Source of the DNA: Crotalaria pallida
Lineage: Eukaryota > Streptophyta > Magnoliopsida > Fabales > Fabaceae
Length of the DNA stretch: 64,000 bases
NCBI GenBank assembly: GCA_037953625.1
Contig: CM075656.1
Location: forward strand, 90,105,001-90,169,000
Direction of reading: 5' to 3'
Part shown: positions 32,188-45,299 of the stretch, one piece after another
How positions within the stretch are numbered: the stretch's first letter is position 1
How the letters are laid out: the number at the start of each line of letters is the position of its first letter
The notes under the pieces: generated by a model
What the model was told of the DNA's origin: nothing
The model's database searches: none
What the model saw: the letters and a program-made list of their open reading frames with translations, nothing else
Translations under genes and position numbers: made by a program

Positions 32188-33537
32188 TTAATTATTTATC
32201 ATTTTTAACAATTTTTAAACTTTTCATTAATTATTTAACTTTCTATTTTAAATATTATCCTATTATCTCTATAAAATTATGAGAAGTGTATTTAAAATAA
32301 ACTTTTTAATATTATTTAATTAGAATAAACTCTTCGATACGTATTATTTAAATATTCTAAAACGAAGAAAGAAAATAGAAAAATGTAACAAAATGGTGGC
32401 TTATACCAAGTGAGAAAGGGAGTAAAATAGATACACGAATTGGAGGGAGTATTTAATAAGGGAGGGAGCAGAAAGCAACAAGAGTCCGTGCTCAAGAAGG
32501 TGGGGGCCCCTCTCCTCCTCAGCTCGTTCGGAATTTCTCTCTTTATTTTCATCTGCAAGATTAGATGATGAAAGTCCTTATCGTGGAGAGGAATGGAAGA
32601 GGTTGAGGTGTGGGGGACGATTCCATGCTCAACCAAAAACGATGATGTGCATTATTGAATGGGAAAAAAACAGAAAATAAAAAGGAGAGAAGATACGGTG
32701 AGAAATTGATTTAACATGTTTTGGCCTATATGTCTTTAATGTACGAATGCCCACTATTGCTTAGTGTTGGATCTTTTTGGTTTGGTGTTTTGGCCCTCTT
32801 GTCCTTAATTTGTTCCCACTTTGCATTTTGGTGGCAGAGCCAACTGCAGTGCAACAAAGATGGCCAGCTAGCTCTCTATACTCACCTGGGTTACTGTCCT
32901 TATTGCCTTCCCTTATCTCCTACCTAGCTACCTAGCTAGGAAGGACCACTTTTTCCTTCATTATTTCTTGTTTTTTATGTATTGGTCCCCATTTATTTGT
33001 ACCAGGGAAACTCAGTTTTTGAAAGTGAGTTATATTTTGTTTGTTTTATATGTGATATATATATTATATGTATGTGGGTTCAAGCAATGTCAAGGATTTT
33101 GATTATCTTAAGATCCATGTTTTGTGAATGGAAAAAATAGACGGAGAGACAATTTTATCTATGAAAAAACAGATATTAATAATGATATTATAATTTTATC
33201 GATTGAGCTATTTAGTCAAAGTTTTATTCTTTTTAAGGTTAGTGTTTTCTTAAATCTAAGATATTTTTAGAAATCCATCATTATTAATGGGATGAGATAA
33301 GTTGTCCCAAAGCCTCTTCTCTTCACACAAATTTTAATAAAATGAAAAATAAATTCTCAATTATTATGACACTTTTGTAATATTTAAAAAAAATTTAATT
33401 GGTTGCAGACAAGAAAAACAGAATAGTATTTGATTACAAATGATCCTTATTTATGTTAATGGATATTCTTAAGACTAATTCGTTTTAAAGTTAGGAGGTG
33501 TCTCTCCCAAGCATCAAAGTTTTATCCCTTAAACAAG
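32188..33537. other. Intergenic, less AT-rich block without identified gene
   Basis: 32450-33000 is clearly richer in GC than its surroundings and holds open frames (for example 32316-32636 minus and 32721-32927 plus). No protein family, splice pattern or known microRNA was recognised. It could be an untranslated exon or a non-coding transcript. Confidence 0.4.
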
Positions 33538-33539
33538 TA

Positions 33540-33821
33540 CTCATTCCGGCTCGAATTATAAGCAATTCTAACCACTTTTACGCTTATTAAGGAGGTTAGT
33601 TGATTGTATTTAATTTTCTCAAATTTATAAAAAATAGATGTATTTTTGGAAAGTAGTATTGAGAATGAAACAAAAATTAATTAAGATTACAATTTTCTAG
33701 AGATGTTTTAGGAAAGTGACATTGGGAATGAAACAAAATTTAATAAAGTTGGTTAATTTTGCTTATATTTTAAACCAAGAGTAGTATGTTTTTTGTTGCT
33801 TATAATTCGAGTTAGATGGAG
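33540..33821. mobile_element. Stowaway-type MITE, 282 bp
   Basis: TA at 33538-33539 and 33822-33823. Ends CTCATTCCGGCTCGAATTAT and ATAATTCGAGTTAGATGGAG. About 85-90% similar by eye to 27839-28126. Confidence 0.85.
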
Positions 33822-33823
33822 TA

Positions 33824-34744
33824 CTAGTATTGAGGTTAGAGTTAAATTAGTCACGCTACGTGACTTATTGATATCAAAGTTTTTAGAGCAAAAGAATATT
33901 CAATGCTAATGCATGTAATTGGCTATCTGAATTTTCAAACTGCATACAGTGGAGGAAACTGTGGATTTTCCAGCATTAAAATTGATTATCGCTTTATCTA
34001 GACTCTGAGAGAAAGAGGAGCTGGTCCAGATTCAACTGACTGCAAAGATACAAAAGCAGTGGAAGAAACTTTTCGGTTGCAGTGAAAAGTCCTCCGAAGT
34101 GATTTTAATCTGGCCTACTGGGCCAAGTTTTTTTCCCTGACTGTGACAAAAGCGGCCAAGGTTATGTGATCAAATGAAATGGTGCTCAACAGTCTAAGCC
34201 AAATAGATTAAAAAAAATAAAAAATGTGCATATGTCAAGGGTTAATTATAGATGCTCCTATTTTATGTCCAACCACTTTTAAAAAAAAATAAAAATAAAA
34301 ATTAGGAAATCCAGCAACTCTATTTATTGGGAACTTCTTCAAAATATTTTAAATAATTTTTATAAAAAAAAAATTGGCCACACATGTAATGTTTATATAT
34401 TTATAATACTCTAAATTTACACATTTACTACTTTATGTTATGATTTTTTTTTGTACATTATTAATTAGAGTTTTTTTATTGCATTTCTTTCATTTAGATA
34501 ATTTTTTTATAGACAAAGTTTTGAAGAAAAATGAAACAAGAAAAATTTTTATTAGTAAAGTTCAAACTCAGGTATTTATATTATATATATATACACACAC
34601 ACACCCTTAATTACTTTTATGATATACAAATTCATCATATTATTTTTTATTTAAAATATAAATTTAATACATTGATCACACAATTTATTTTTTTTGTGAA
34701 CAGGAAAACAAAAAACAGAAAGAAAACAGCTAGCAACGTAAGAA
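33824..34744. other. AT-rich intergenic DNA, no gene seen
   Basis: Contains a short TA/CA microsatellite (34580-34605). 33850-34200 has moderately higher GC but no recognised gene. Confidence 0.4.
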
Positions 34745-34769
34745 ACTCTTCCCTGCAGCGTCTTCCTCA

Positions 34770-35373
34770 TTAGGGACCATCGCCGAAGCCCATAATATGC
34801 AGAACATCTAACCTTTCTTTAATCTCATTAGGGACCATCGTATAGAGAAGAGCCCAGTTCCATCCCCCATTCATCCACACATCTCTGACCGATTTATCCG
34901 TATCTGTTATGTGAACAAAAGGCACTTTCTCACATAGAGGACCATCTTTGTGCCATGATCCAAACCAGAAGGATGTTGCACCATCCCCAAATTTGAACCC
35001 AAATCGTTCCTTCAAACAATCCTTGGCCCTGACAATACCCCTCATGACATAGGACACTTGCGCAGAAGATTTGGCATACAAAATGCATCTGCCTCGCAAG
35101 TATCTGTGGTCTAACAAATCCTTCCATAAGCAGGTTTGATCTGAAAGAAGCCGCCAAACCAATTACTTTCCTAAAAGAGAGACATTTGTTGCACGAGTGT
35201 CCCTTGTACCAAGCCCTCCATACCGCAGTTACATTTTTCCAATTTACTAAGCTGAGGCTTCTGTTTGATCCTTCTCTACCCCAGATGAAGTTCCTTGACA
35301 CCTTATCAATGTCATCACAGATACTTTGGGGAAGCCAAAGGGTTTGCATGGTGTAAGTATGAATCGACGCCAA
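34770..35373 (-). pseudogene. L1-type LINE fragment, end of reverse transcriptase ORF
   Basis: Minus-strand reading gives TMQTLWLPQSICDDIDKVSRNFIWGREGS and VNWKNV, then, after a shift of frame, GGLGTRGTRATNVSLLGK and WRLLSDQTCLWKDLLDHRYL, ending with FKFGDGATSFWFGSWHKDGPL. This is the region after the polymerase domain in plant LINEs (FIWG and GDG..WFW motifs). Catalytic domains are absent, the frame is broken at least once, and both ends are truncated. Confidence 0.85.
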
Positions 35374-35905
35374 ACAACTACTTTAAAAGTAAATTTTGTC
35401 GAACAACACTATTTCAAATAGTCAGCTAAACAGCTATAAGTTCTCAGCTAAAAGCTCATAGCTCCTAGCTAGCTTAACAGTTACAAGATAAAAGTTCATA
35501 GCTATAAGTTACAAGTTTACAGCTATAAGTTAGTTTTGCTGAACAGATCTTAATTTATATAAAAACCATGATTGCGATTGCGACTGCGATGATGATTATG
35601 GTACGATAGGACTAGCATTATTTGAGCAATTTTCATTTATAAGTCTAACACTGTTTAACCATTTTGTGACTAAACTGAAGAATAGAAAAATTTCACGCCG
35701 TTTTGTTTACTGGTGGTTGTGAATTTTTATTTTTTATTTTTGGGTTTTAGTGAAAATTTTGAGATATTTTGTGGTGGTTGTGAATCTTAAAAGTGCTATT
35801 TTTTTTATGGTAAGTGCTACAAGCCTACAACCACTTTCTGGAATGTTTTTCATGGTAAATAATGTTTTGAAAATTATATAAATATAAGTTTGTTTGAAAT
35901 AAAAA

Positions 35906-35939
<34 letters not shown>

Positions 35940-36505
35940 TATAATTTAAACACGGGCTAAATTGAAATAAGCAAATTTTAATGCAGAGTAAGATTTTGCA
36001 AGAATCAAATTTTGATGACTTAAAACTAAAGTGACATAATATCATTAAATGATTTGTCACCAGCATTAAATTATTAGTGAATTGTTGAGCAACTATCCAA
36101 ATTTTAATTACATAATATATAGAAGTAATGTTCATAAAAAAAAATATTGAATAAACTTATGTGATTGATAAGTGGAATTCTCTTGTCATGAGAGAATACA
36201 TTAACCATTAAAGTGTTAAGTTGGTCAAGAAACTATAGTAACTGATTGGTAATTGGTAACGTGATATGCAAAAAGTTGCTCTTAACTTTTATTTTTTTGA
36301 AAAATTATTTTTCCATTCATTTTTTCTAGGTATAAATGATGTTAAGAGGAGGGAGATAAGACTAGAAGATGTAGAACTATAGGAGCAATCGATGATATAA
36401 TTTAATTTGAAAATAAAAAAGATATAAAAACAAATATAATTAAAAAAAACAAATAAAAAGTGTAGTTGTAAGTTTATGATAGAAAATGATAAAAATATAA
36501 TGATA
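35374..36505. other. Intergenic with repeats, no gene
   Basis: 35385-35555 has repeated AGCTATAAGTT / CAGCTAAAAGCTCATAGCT units and related TTTTGTCGAACAACA and TTTTGCTGAACAGAT ends, typical of a small DNA-transposon remnant. A TA/CA microsatellite is at 35910-35938. 35985-36130 resembles one end of the MITE type at 28806. Confidence 0.45.
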
Positions 36506-36744
36506 CTCCCTCCGTCCCATAAAGTTAGTAAAAAACATGAAATTTTTTTGTCCCAATTCAAAGTTAAAATAGTGAATAAAAAAAATTAAATTGCATTGTA
36601 TATTTTATGATTGGTTAATTGATGAAACATGCATTAAATACTTGCTTTAGTAATTGGTTGATTTGGGGGACAATGCATTAATAGTATGTTCCCTTATTTT
36701 TATTGACTTTTCAAAAAGTTACTAACTTTTTGGGACGGAGGGAG
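36506..36744. mobile_element. Stowaway MITE, 239 bp
   Basis: TA at 36504-36505 and 36745-36746. Ends CTCCCTCCGTCCCATAAAGT and ACTTTTTGGGACGGAGGGAG, both extended by GTTAGTAA/TTACTAAC. Same subfamily as 5108-5346. Confidence 0.92.
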
Positions 36745-36746
36745 TA

Positions 36747-37184
36747 GTATTTTTACGATGAATGTTAACCATTAGAGATGTTCTAGTTAGCAAAAGTAGA
36801 TTTTTATATATGTGATGACATACTATGACTGAGTACAATGCTGACGATCGATGTTCAGGCGAATCAAATTCACTAAAATAGTTTCACGTTGATTTTTTCC
36901 TTTTCGGAACATAATTTGATGTTGATTACATCAACAAAGATAAGTGCCACGAGAATCATTGGATGAGACATTTGCTGTATTGCGTATCGAAAATCAATGG
37001 AATTGACACGGAATATATATATATGTTCCCACATCCAAGATATAGTAAACAAGTGGAATATATACCCATGAGGCCATGATATGTGAGAGCGAGCTGAAAC
37101 CACTAGGCTTCCCTATTTTTGCATCTTCCTTTTCATTAACTTCTTCCTGCAAATAGACAAATAGAGATGCTTCATCCATTTCAT
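36747..37184. other. Intergenic, no gene seen
   Basis: Open frames at 36873-37103 and 36994-37191 match no family I know. Confidence 0.35.
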
Positions 37185-37437
37185 CATCCATTTCAATTTA
37201 ACTGTTGTTTTAAAAATTTTACGCGGATTAAAAAAAATATTTAACGTTTTAATTTTCAAGATAATTAATATCTTTATAGTACATTAATTATCACTCATTT
37301 ATATATTTTAATACATTAAATGTAATATTGAAGTTGGAAAAATTTAATCAACACACCCTCAAATTCCTAATAAAGCGACAAATAATTTGGAACAGGTTAA
37401 AAAATCTAAAATGACATATATAATGAAACGGAAGGAG
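37185..37437. mobile_element. Decayed Stowaway MITE
   Basis: Left end CATCCATTTCAATTTAACTG, right end ATAATGAAACGGAAGGAG before TA. The interior matches 17367-17639 (TTTTACGCGGATTAAAAAA, AGTACATTAATTATCACTCATTT). Confidence 0.65.
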
Positions 37438-39260
37438 TACCATTTTATTCCAGCTTCAAAGCATAGGGGTTAAGAAATGAAATGAATTATACCATGATTA
37501 TTTGTAGGGTTATATTATTAAACAATTTAAGTAATTTTGAAGAAAATTTCATTAAAAAAAATATAGAAAATATTCTGTGAGTATATGTGATTGACAGTAA
37601 CAAGTGGTTTTCTTAATAGAAATTTACAAAAACATAAATTAATTTACGCCTCCATTCACTTTACAATATAAGTCTTTCTATTTTTTTTTTTCAAATAAGT
37701 CTTTATACAAAACTAATGTAACATTAATTATAATTTTTACAATTTTAACCCTAATAATTATAAAAAAAATAATTAGTAATAAATTAATTATAGAGAGATA
37801 ATAAATGCAGGTCCGGCCCAAAAGAAGTAAAACAAATACCCAGGCAAAGGGCCCATTGCTGGAGGGGGCCTCCTAAAATAATGTTTTTTAACTTATAGAA
37901 AGTTAGTTTTCAAATCTCATTTTTTAGTTCCAAACTCCATTTTTTTTCAATTGAACTTTATCGGAATTTTTTTCAATACTCCCTAATTGCATTGGGATTA
38001 ATTGGAAAAAAAATGTATTTTTTGATTTGAATGTATCAGAAATTCTTTTATAGGATTCAGTGGGGGAAAAAAAAGAAATGGAAATTAGGAACTACTCATG
38101 TACTCTACGGCTGCTACTTGGCACTTGCTAATAAACGCTCTGGGCCTCTTTTCTAGTTGGTCATTCACGTTAAAATGTGTTGGGCCCATTGTTCACGGTT
38201 TTCTTTAAGGAGTATGAGTCTTCGCCCTCTTTTAGTCCCTAGTTTCCATTTTTTTTAATCGGATTTTGTCAGAATATTTTTAGATATTTTCAAGTCGAAA
38301 AATATATTTTTTAACTTTAAAAATGAATTTTTTAATAAAAGAATAATCTAAAAAATACATTTTCCAACTCAAATGTACCGTAAAATATTTTGATAGAACC
38401 CCATAAAAAAAGTTGGAGGTTGAAAACTAAAAACGGGGACCAAAAACTAAAGTTCTTTTTTAAGGTGTCATTCACGTTAAATTTTCTTGTTTTTTAAATT
38501 TAAAAACAGAGAAAGTGAAAACGTTCTCTTGGACTATATCTAGCCATCAAAGAAAATTTCAATAAATAAATTTTAGGCATTATTTTATTATTTTTCACAA
38601 TTTTTTTATATATTATGAATTTCAATTATTTTTTTAATTTACCCTTAAATCTCATAAATGAGTCTCACTATTTAATTATTTATCCCACACTTAATATTTT
38701 ACAATAAATATAAACCATTATCAACTAATCATCAATATTTAAAAAGCTTTTTTTATTATATTTTTATTTACTATTTCTAATACCTAAAAGTATAAAAAAA
38801 AATGTAATTGGGAAGTCGATTTCTCTATAACTGATCTTTTAGCCTAGTTGAGAAGTCAATTACGTGGCCGTATTTTTTTTTTTTTTTTACATTTTATTTA
38901 ATCCTTTTTTATAAAATAAAAAACAAACAACTTAAACCATCAAAAAATATCTCCTAAAGAAATACAAGTGGCTTATAGATAAAACTTGAAAATTAACTTA
39001 AAAATAGAAGAGAAAGTAATTATAAATATATGAAGATTATGTTGAAGAGAGATGGAGAAATGAGTGGTAAAAAAGATTGTGTAATAAAGAAGGGTATGCA
39101 TGAAAAAAGAAGTATAAATGAGTATTGAATTTCTAAAGAATATAACTTATGAGACAAAATAAAATTGCTAAATGAACATAACTTATAAGACAGATGGATT
39201 AATACTATATAATTTATGATCATCTTTTTCTTAATTATAGAATTTATAACAATCTTTTTA
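37438..39260. other. AT-rich intergenic DNA with repeat fragments
   Basis: 37811-37875 is a GC-rich fragment (GTCCGGCCCAAAAG, AAAGGGCCCATTGC) resembling the end of a hAT-type MITE. 38135-38470 has short inverted segments. No gene. Confidence 0.4.
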
Positions 39261-39261
39261 A

Positions 39262-41305
39262 CCTTTTTTTTTATCATCAACAGAATTAAATTAAATAAAA
39301 CAGGGAAAAGCAATCCCATAAGCGTCTTCACAGAGAATAGAAAATAAAGTAGAAGGACAATGAGGAATATAGTGACACCTATCAATAGAATAACTTAAAT
39401 TAGCCATAACATCAACACACCTATTTGCTTCGCGATACACATGATTCATTGTTATCGACCATTGCAATTTAAGCAATTGACGAATCTCTCGAACAACTGG
39501 AAAACAGTGATGGGTAGCAGCACAATGTCTTTGCACCAAACAAAGAGCTACATGCGAATCCATATCCACCTCAAGAGCAGCAATATCGAGATGTTTAGCC
39601 AGCCGCAAACCCCATAATAACCCCCAAAGTTCTGCCTTAACTGACGTACATGAGCCCAAATTACACAGGAAACCATGAATAAATTTACCTGTTTCATCAC
39701 GAATCAAACCACCACATGCAGCCACATGCAAATTTCTTCTAACAGAACCATCAACATTCAGCTTCATAAACCCAACAGGAGGAGGAAGCCAAGAAATAAG
39801 CACTTCCTTTTTATAAGATAAGATACCCATATCAGACGCAACAGTACCTTGAATAAATTGGGAGTATGATAAAGCTTGAATCAAGAGGTCCGACAACTTC
39901 CTTCTCTTTTGATTAAACACCAAATCATTACGACTTTGTCATATCATAGAAATTATTACGCCAAAAAGAATTGTCCAGTCATTAGAGACAAAACCAATCT
40001 TTTCATCAGACAGATTATAAAGCAACCAATTATCAGTTCCCAAAGAAAAGAATTTCGCCCAAACAGCATTACTAATGACAACACTCCATAAACCACTAAT
40101 CTCTTCACAATCACGTAACATATGCATCATAGTTTTCTCACCATGTCGACAGCGCGGACAAGTTGAATCCGATCCCATCCTACGCCTCACTCTTTCACTA
40201 TCTGTGAGAAGTCTTCCATGACAAACTTTCCATAAAAAAGCTCTTATACACTGCGGCCCCTGCCACTTCCAAACTAAACGAAATAAAAAACTCCGATCCT
40301 GATTAAGAGGCATAGTTACAGAACCCCGAATTATAGTTGTTGCCGATGCTAGAGAGAAATCGCCATCATTTTCGCCATTCCAAGCAAGAATATCCTTATC
40401 AGAATTAGAAGAGGGAGGAACAATAGCAGCCACCCGCGGCTTAATATTCATAGGAAGAATATCATTTAAAACATCCCAATTCCATCTACCATCATCAACA
40501 AAAGAAGCGACTGAGTTAAATCTACACCAAGCCGGAACAGAAATTCCTGGGCAGTGAATAAGAGCAGGGGTACCAGAATCCAAGCATCAAGCCAAAATCT
40601 CGTAGAATTACCATCGCCTAGAACCCAACAGCTATTACTATAGACATTAGTACACGCATTAGCCATAGCTCTCCATGTCATAGTAGTAGACATATTATTA
40701 GGAACATGAATATTAAAGATATCCCTAACTTTATATTTTGCCACTAAACATTTTGCCCACAGAGACAAATTATTAGTTAAAAATCTCCAAACCAACTTCA
40801 TCATATACGCCTTATTTATAACACTGAGCTTGCGAAATCCAAGCCCACCTTCCTCCTTCGGGGTGCAAATTTTGTCCCGGAATATCAAATGACAACGTTT
40901 ATGCTCACTAGAACTTCCCCATATAAAATTTCTGCACAACTCTTCAATCTTATCACAGACCGCCACCGGAAGAAGAATAGTCTGCATAATATAATTAGGA
41001 AGACTCATGATAGATGATTGCGCTAAAGTCACTCTTCCTGCAAAAGAAAGAGATTTCATTTTCCAACCAGACAGCTTCTTTTTAACTTTATATATCAATC
41101 AGAAAGGAAAAATCAATATTATTACAACGTGAGGATTTTATAGGAACTCCTAAATAGGAGTCAAACTCAATTGTAATTGAGATTCCTAGAAAGTCTTTAA
41201 CAGAGCCAACATTTAAATGATGCATTCTTTGAAAGATCGGGGACAGACCCACCCAGGAGGTTCTTAGTGAGGCCATAGCCCCCACAATCTTCCAACTTTT
41301 TTTAG
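39262..41305 (-). mobile_element. 5'-truncated L1-type LINE with RNase H
   Basis: About 2 kb of LINE ORF2 sequence on the minus strand ends in an A tail (T-run at 39264-39272). An imperfect candidate target duplication, TTTATAACAATCTTT (39243-39257) and TTTATATAATCTTT (41306-41319), brackets it. The 5' part, including endonuclease and the polymerase core, is missing, as usual for LINE copies. Confidence 0.85.
39291..41285 (-). pseudogene. LINE ORF2 C-terminal part: thumb, zf-RVT, RNase H
   Basis: In order on the minus strand: DSYLGVPIKSSR (41285-41090); LSGWKMKSLSFAGRVTLAQSSI, NFIWGSSSEHKRCHLI and EEGGLGFRKL (41090-40600); a zinc-binding segment FLWKVCHGRLLT..CPRC..H..C (about 40290-40090); and an RNase H domain from 39800 down. 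The RNase H keeps D (LNVDGS), E (VKAELWGL), D (VDMDSHVA) and the HVYREANRCVDVMAN box. The reading shifts frame near 41090 and 40500 and has a stop near 39930, so the copy is dead. Such domains normally complete the first strand and remove RNA during retrotransposition. Confidence 0.85.
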
Positions 41306-43319
41306 TTTATATAATCTTTGCCCAAGCTAAATACAATCAACCAGATTTTTAATTATTTATTTAATATTTTCAAATTATAAATATTTATAAAAATAACCAT
41401 GAAAACTTACGTAGAATGTTCGTATGTTTTTATATTTCATTTTTTTTTTACAATGTCATTATCTCAGTTCTCATGACTTTATACATATTTAATAATTTTT
41501 AAGGGGTGAGTATCCATTTTTGATGGTACACATTAATAATTACTAATGTAATTAATATGTTTGTTTATTATAAAATTGTTATATTTTAAAGGAAAATGTT
41601 AAAAATTGTCATTAGGACATTGTTTAAGATGATAAAACAGGTGATTTTGTATGAAAAATAATGTGTTCAGTAAATCAGAAAATACTAAATTTAAATTTTT
41701 AAAGACAATTTTTCATTTTTGTATTCCTTAAATAATCGTTAAAACTACCCTATTTTTAATATTATTATATATTGCCCGCATATCCTAAAATTTCTGGGTC
41801 CGTCACTATGATTGATGGAAGGATTTTTTTTTTTAATGCATGTATTTCTCATGTCTATTTTCATTTTTGTATCCAAAATTTACATATAGGGTAGTTAATC
41901 TTTTCTTTATTCAGAGGATGCTTGGAAAAACATAAAATTGTTGTTTTAACTTATTTTAGAGAAGATATTTTATTTTTTTTTTATAATTTAAGTTTGTTTG
42001 GTAACTGGATTAAATTATAAAAGAAGATTATTTTTTAAGAAAGTAATCTCCCAAAATAATCTAAAGAAAGAGAGCTTATAATTATTTATCGAAAGATTAT
42101 TTTTCATTATATTTCACTTTTTCCATTTTATCTCTCTAAAACTTCATCATTCCCATTACACATTGATTTCTAGCTATCTACATATTCATATTTTTTTTTT
42201 AATTTACTTTTTACACGATCCAAACAAAATAAATTAATTTAAATTCATTTTTTAACAATAATATCGAAATACAAACTGATTAAAAATTTAAAAATTTATA
42301 ATCTAAATAAATATAATCATAGTCTTTTTTTTTCAGTTTTATCAAACAAACACTTAGAAATCATACAATTTGGTATCAAAACGTTTAAGTTCACTTTGCC
42401 ATTATCTTAATTCTCATTAAATAATTTCCATTATAAACTAACATATCATCGAAGCAATGGATGTTCATAGTCATTTTTTCCTTCGTTCTTAAATATAAGT
42501 TTTTTAAAAATTAAAAACATGTATAATTAATAATTTTGTTTGTATCAATTTTGTTTTTTTTTCTCATGTTTTAATTTTTATTATTTTTTATAATTAATTG
42601 CTCACTTATTGTCCCTCTATAATAATTAGGGGCGAAATTATAAAACTCATAATTAAAGTTGCATTGGCTTTGTAAAATAACTTATATTATTGAAATAAAT
42701 TCTCTAAAAAAAATTTATATTCCGAAATGGTCAAATGGAAAGGAGTATTACTTTTTAATTCAACGAATATAATAAAATTATAAAATTATTTTATAATTCT
42801 AATCATTTTAGCTCAAATATCTGTGAAGATTAACACAGACCAAAGGAGATTTGTCATTACATAAGCAAGTGGTTATTGGATGTTCGATTTATGCCTCTTG
42901 TAAATATAAGAGATCTTGTTGGGAAGACGATTAATCACATAGTTACATTAGTACATATTCAATTCAAGACAAAAGTAAAATTTAAGCATAAACGCATGTC
43001 AAAAGTATTTTCCAATTAATCAAAGAGATATAGATTGTTTTGCAAAGACAGCGAGTAGAAAATGTAGAATTGTAGCAAACAAAATGCTCACAAAAAGCAT
43101 TAATTTATTGAATTGCATTATTAAAAGAGAAATTACACTTTATATTATTGAAAAAAAAAATCGAATTTATTGTAAGATATATGTAAAAGTTCCATGGCTG
43201 CTAATCCTCTGTTTACATTGACTATTACCAACAAATTAAAAAAAAAAATCTCTGCCTTCCAATATGTTGAATAATCGATGAGATTATTTGCAGACATGCC
43301 GAGGAGTAATAGCTCTCAA
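41306..43319. other. AT-rich intergenic DNA downstream of the Dof gene
   Basis: No gene. A decayed Stowaway-type MITE may lie at about 42478-42748 (CTTCGTTCTTAAATATAAG ... ATGGAAAGGAG before TA). The Dof 3' UTR must lie in the last few hundred bases. Confidence 0.4.
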
Positions 43320-44297
43320 TCAATAAAATGATGGAAGATGACCAAAATCTGGAAATTTAGGCCATTGATTTGGGAGTAAATTAGACGAACCTGCACCACC
43401 AGCATTATTCCACTCCATGCTACCACTCATAATCGAAGTGTTGTTGTTATTGATGGTACTCCACAAAGAGGCATCATAAGCCATATTAATATTATTGTTA
43501 TTAGCATTATTATTATTATTATTATTATTTACGACGACACTTTGTGGCAGATCAATAATGTGAGTAGCAGCAGAATCACTAGTATGGCTATTGACTACCA
43601 TACTTGATGGAATCATTGAACCTTGTTGTTGTGGCAAATACATAGATTGTTGAACATTGTGGCGTTGATGAGAGGCTACAATAGAACCAACATTGCCTAC
43701 ACCAATACCACCAGATACTAAACCCAAATTGGAAGAAGAAGAAGAACCAACTTTGATAGATTGGTTAAAAAGGTGAGATTGTGATCGATTCATTGAATGA
43801 ATCATGGGCAGAGAAGAGGAGTACAAACCACTAACACCACCACCTTTATGAAAGGAACCGATGAAGGAATTAGGAGCCACAGCAGCAAGAGAAGGGTTTG
43901 TAGTAGTAGTAGTACTAGTCTTCACTGTTGTTATCATGTTTGGTTGGTGGACAACCACCCCTTGATGAGTTGGTTGTGGAGACCTAGGAAATGACGATGA
44001 ATTATTCACGACATGTTTCCCTCCCCTACGACGGGTACCACCGATGGGTATGTTCCTCAAGGCACCACCTTGGGTCCAATACCTTTTGCAAGTTTTGCAA
44101 TAGTGACGTGGCTGTGTCAAACTATAGTTGTTGTAATAGCAGAACTTGGTGTTCATAGAACCACAACGAGGGCATTGTCGAGGAGGCTGTTGTATTGGTC
44201 GTTGAGGCTGATGAACATGGACGCCACCACCTTGTTGCATCTCTACCACTCTTGTCTCATCTCCACCTCCTACTCTGCCCTCTCCTCCTTGCTCCAT
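43320..44297 (-). CDS. Dof-type zinc-finger transcription factor
   Basis: A plant-specific nuclear regulator that binds AAAG cores. The gene is intronless and 325 residues long, a normal length for the family. The Dof finger lies at about residues 42-92: C42-X2-C45-X21-C67-X2-C70 in [19 protein letters not shown]...[10 protein letters not shown], then [20 protein letters not shown]. The N terminus is rich in Gly and Gln. The C-terminal two thirds is low-complexity Ser/Asn/Gln. A run of eight Asn at about 257-264 comes from an ATT microsatellite (43505-43530), and the chain ends [14 protein letters not shown]. The start codon is the first ATG after a TATA box and an A-rich leader. GGTRRRGGK replaces the commoner GGGCRK of many Dof proteins. 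I cannot assign a numbered member. Confidence 0.95.
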   Translation of the reverse strand: MEQGGEGRVGGGDETRVVEMQQGGGVHVHQPQRPIQQPPRQCPRCGSMNTKFCYYNNYSLTQPRHYCKTCKRYWTQGGALRNIPIGGTRRRGGKHVVNNSSSFPRSPQPTHQGVVVHQPNMITTVKTSTTTTTNPSLAAVAPNSFIGSFHKGGGVSGLYSSSLPMIHSMNRSQSHLFNQSIKVGSSSSSNLGLVSGGIGVGNVGSIVASHQRHNVQQSMYLPQQQGSMIPSSMVVNSHTSDSAATHIIDLPQSVVVNNNNNNNNANNNNINMAYDASLWSTINNNNTSIMSGSMEWNNAGGAGSSNLLPNQWPKFPDFGHLPSFY

Positions 44298-44369
44298 CGC
44301 TCTTTTTTTTTTTTTGGGGCTGTTAAATTATTATTATTTTTGAGTGTGTATTGTGGGTTGTCTTTTGTG

Positions 44370-44377
44370 TATTTATA
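44370..44377 (-). promoter_or_regulatory. TATA box of the Dof gene
   Basis: TATAAATA on the minus strand, about 73 bp upstream of the start codon. It is followed by an A-rich leader. Confidence 0.65.
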
Positions 44378-44669
44378 CAAAAATGCTTGCTAGTGGTAGG
44401 TGGTGCTTTGAGCGGGAAGAGTATGCTAGTGTTACGAAACTTAAGAAAGAAGAGTAATGTTACGTGTAATTTACATCTATTTGTCTTATATGAAAAAATA
44501 CAGAACCATAATATTTTTGTGTACAAGATAATAAGATGTATATTTAGATATCAACTTTTTGAATTTACATAACATTTTAGAAGAAAAAATCAACTTTTAG
44601 TGCCATGTGGTTGTAAAAAAAATAGAGTTAAGATTCTTTTAATTTCTTAAAAAAAAATAAAATATAAAT

Positions 44670-44811
44670 GGTGCATCGACAGTGTAAAAGTTTTTTACAT
44701 CATTCACCATTCGTATGTCTATGATCGTTGACTTTCAAATAAAAGTAATACTATTGAATGTTGGATGATGGACTGATGATATAAAAAACGTTACACCGTC
44801 AGTGTACATCC
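44670..44811. mobile_element. Small MITE, 142 bp
   Basis: Left GGTGCATCGACAGTGTAAAA and, on the opposite strand at the right, GGATGTACACTGACGGTGTAA are imperfect inverted ends. Both are followed by GTTTTTTA(C/T)ATCA. It lies about 300 bp beyond the Dof TATA box. Confidence 0.75.
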
Positions 44812-45299
44812 ATTAATCTAAAAAAAGGACAAGATCTTAATTATTGAATAATTTAGAAACCAGTTCAAACATTAAATTAAATATTATTAAAAATATAATA
44901 ATTATTGAATATGAGTAATGAACAATCAATAAAAAGAAGAAAATATTAAGAATCTCAATTTATAAAACGGATGTGGGAATCTATTATCACAAAATCACAA
45001 CAGTCTTATATATTACCTTATATACGTTTTTTCTATATATACCCTCAATAAAACAAAATATAATAATCTAGCTCTGTAGATATTCTTTAAAAAAATTATT
45101 ACTATATCTGCAATTATATTAATGTTTTAAATATATTAATTAATTGAATAAAATCTTATCATATGTCACTGGATTCTTAGAATTAAGTACGTACTTAACA
45201 TATACCAATCTCAAAATAGAATAGTCTGATAATACGCGGCAATAGTATCAAGAATTCCGTGTGCCAGAGAGATTTTGTAAGATTACAGTTTGAAAAATT
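44812..45299. other. AT-rich intergenic DNA, no gene seen
   Basis: Nothing recognised. Confidence 0.4.
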
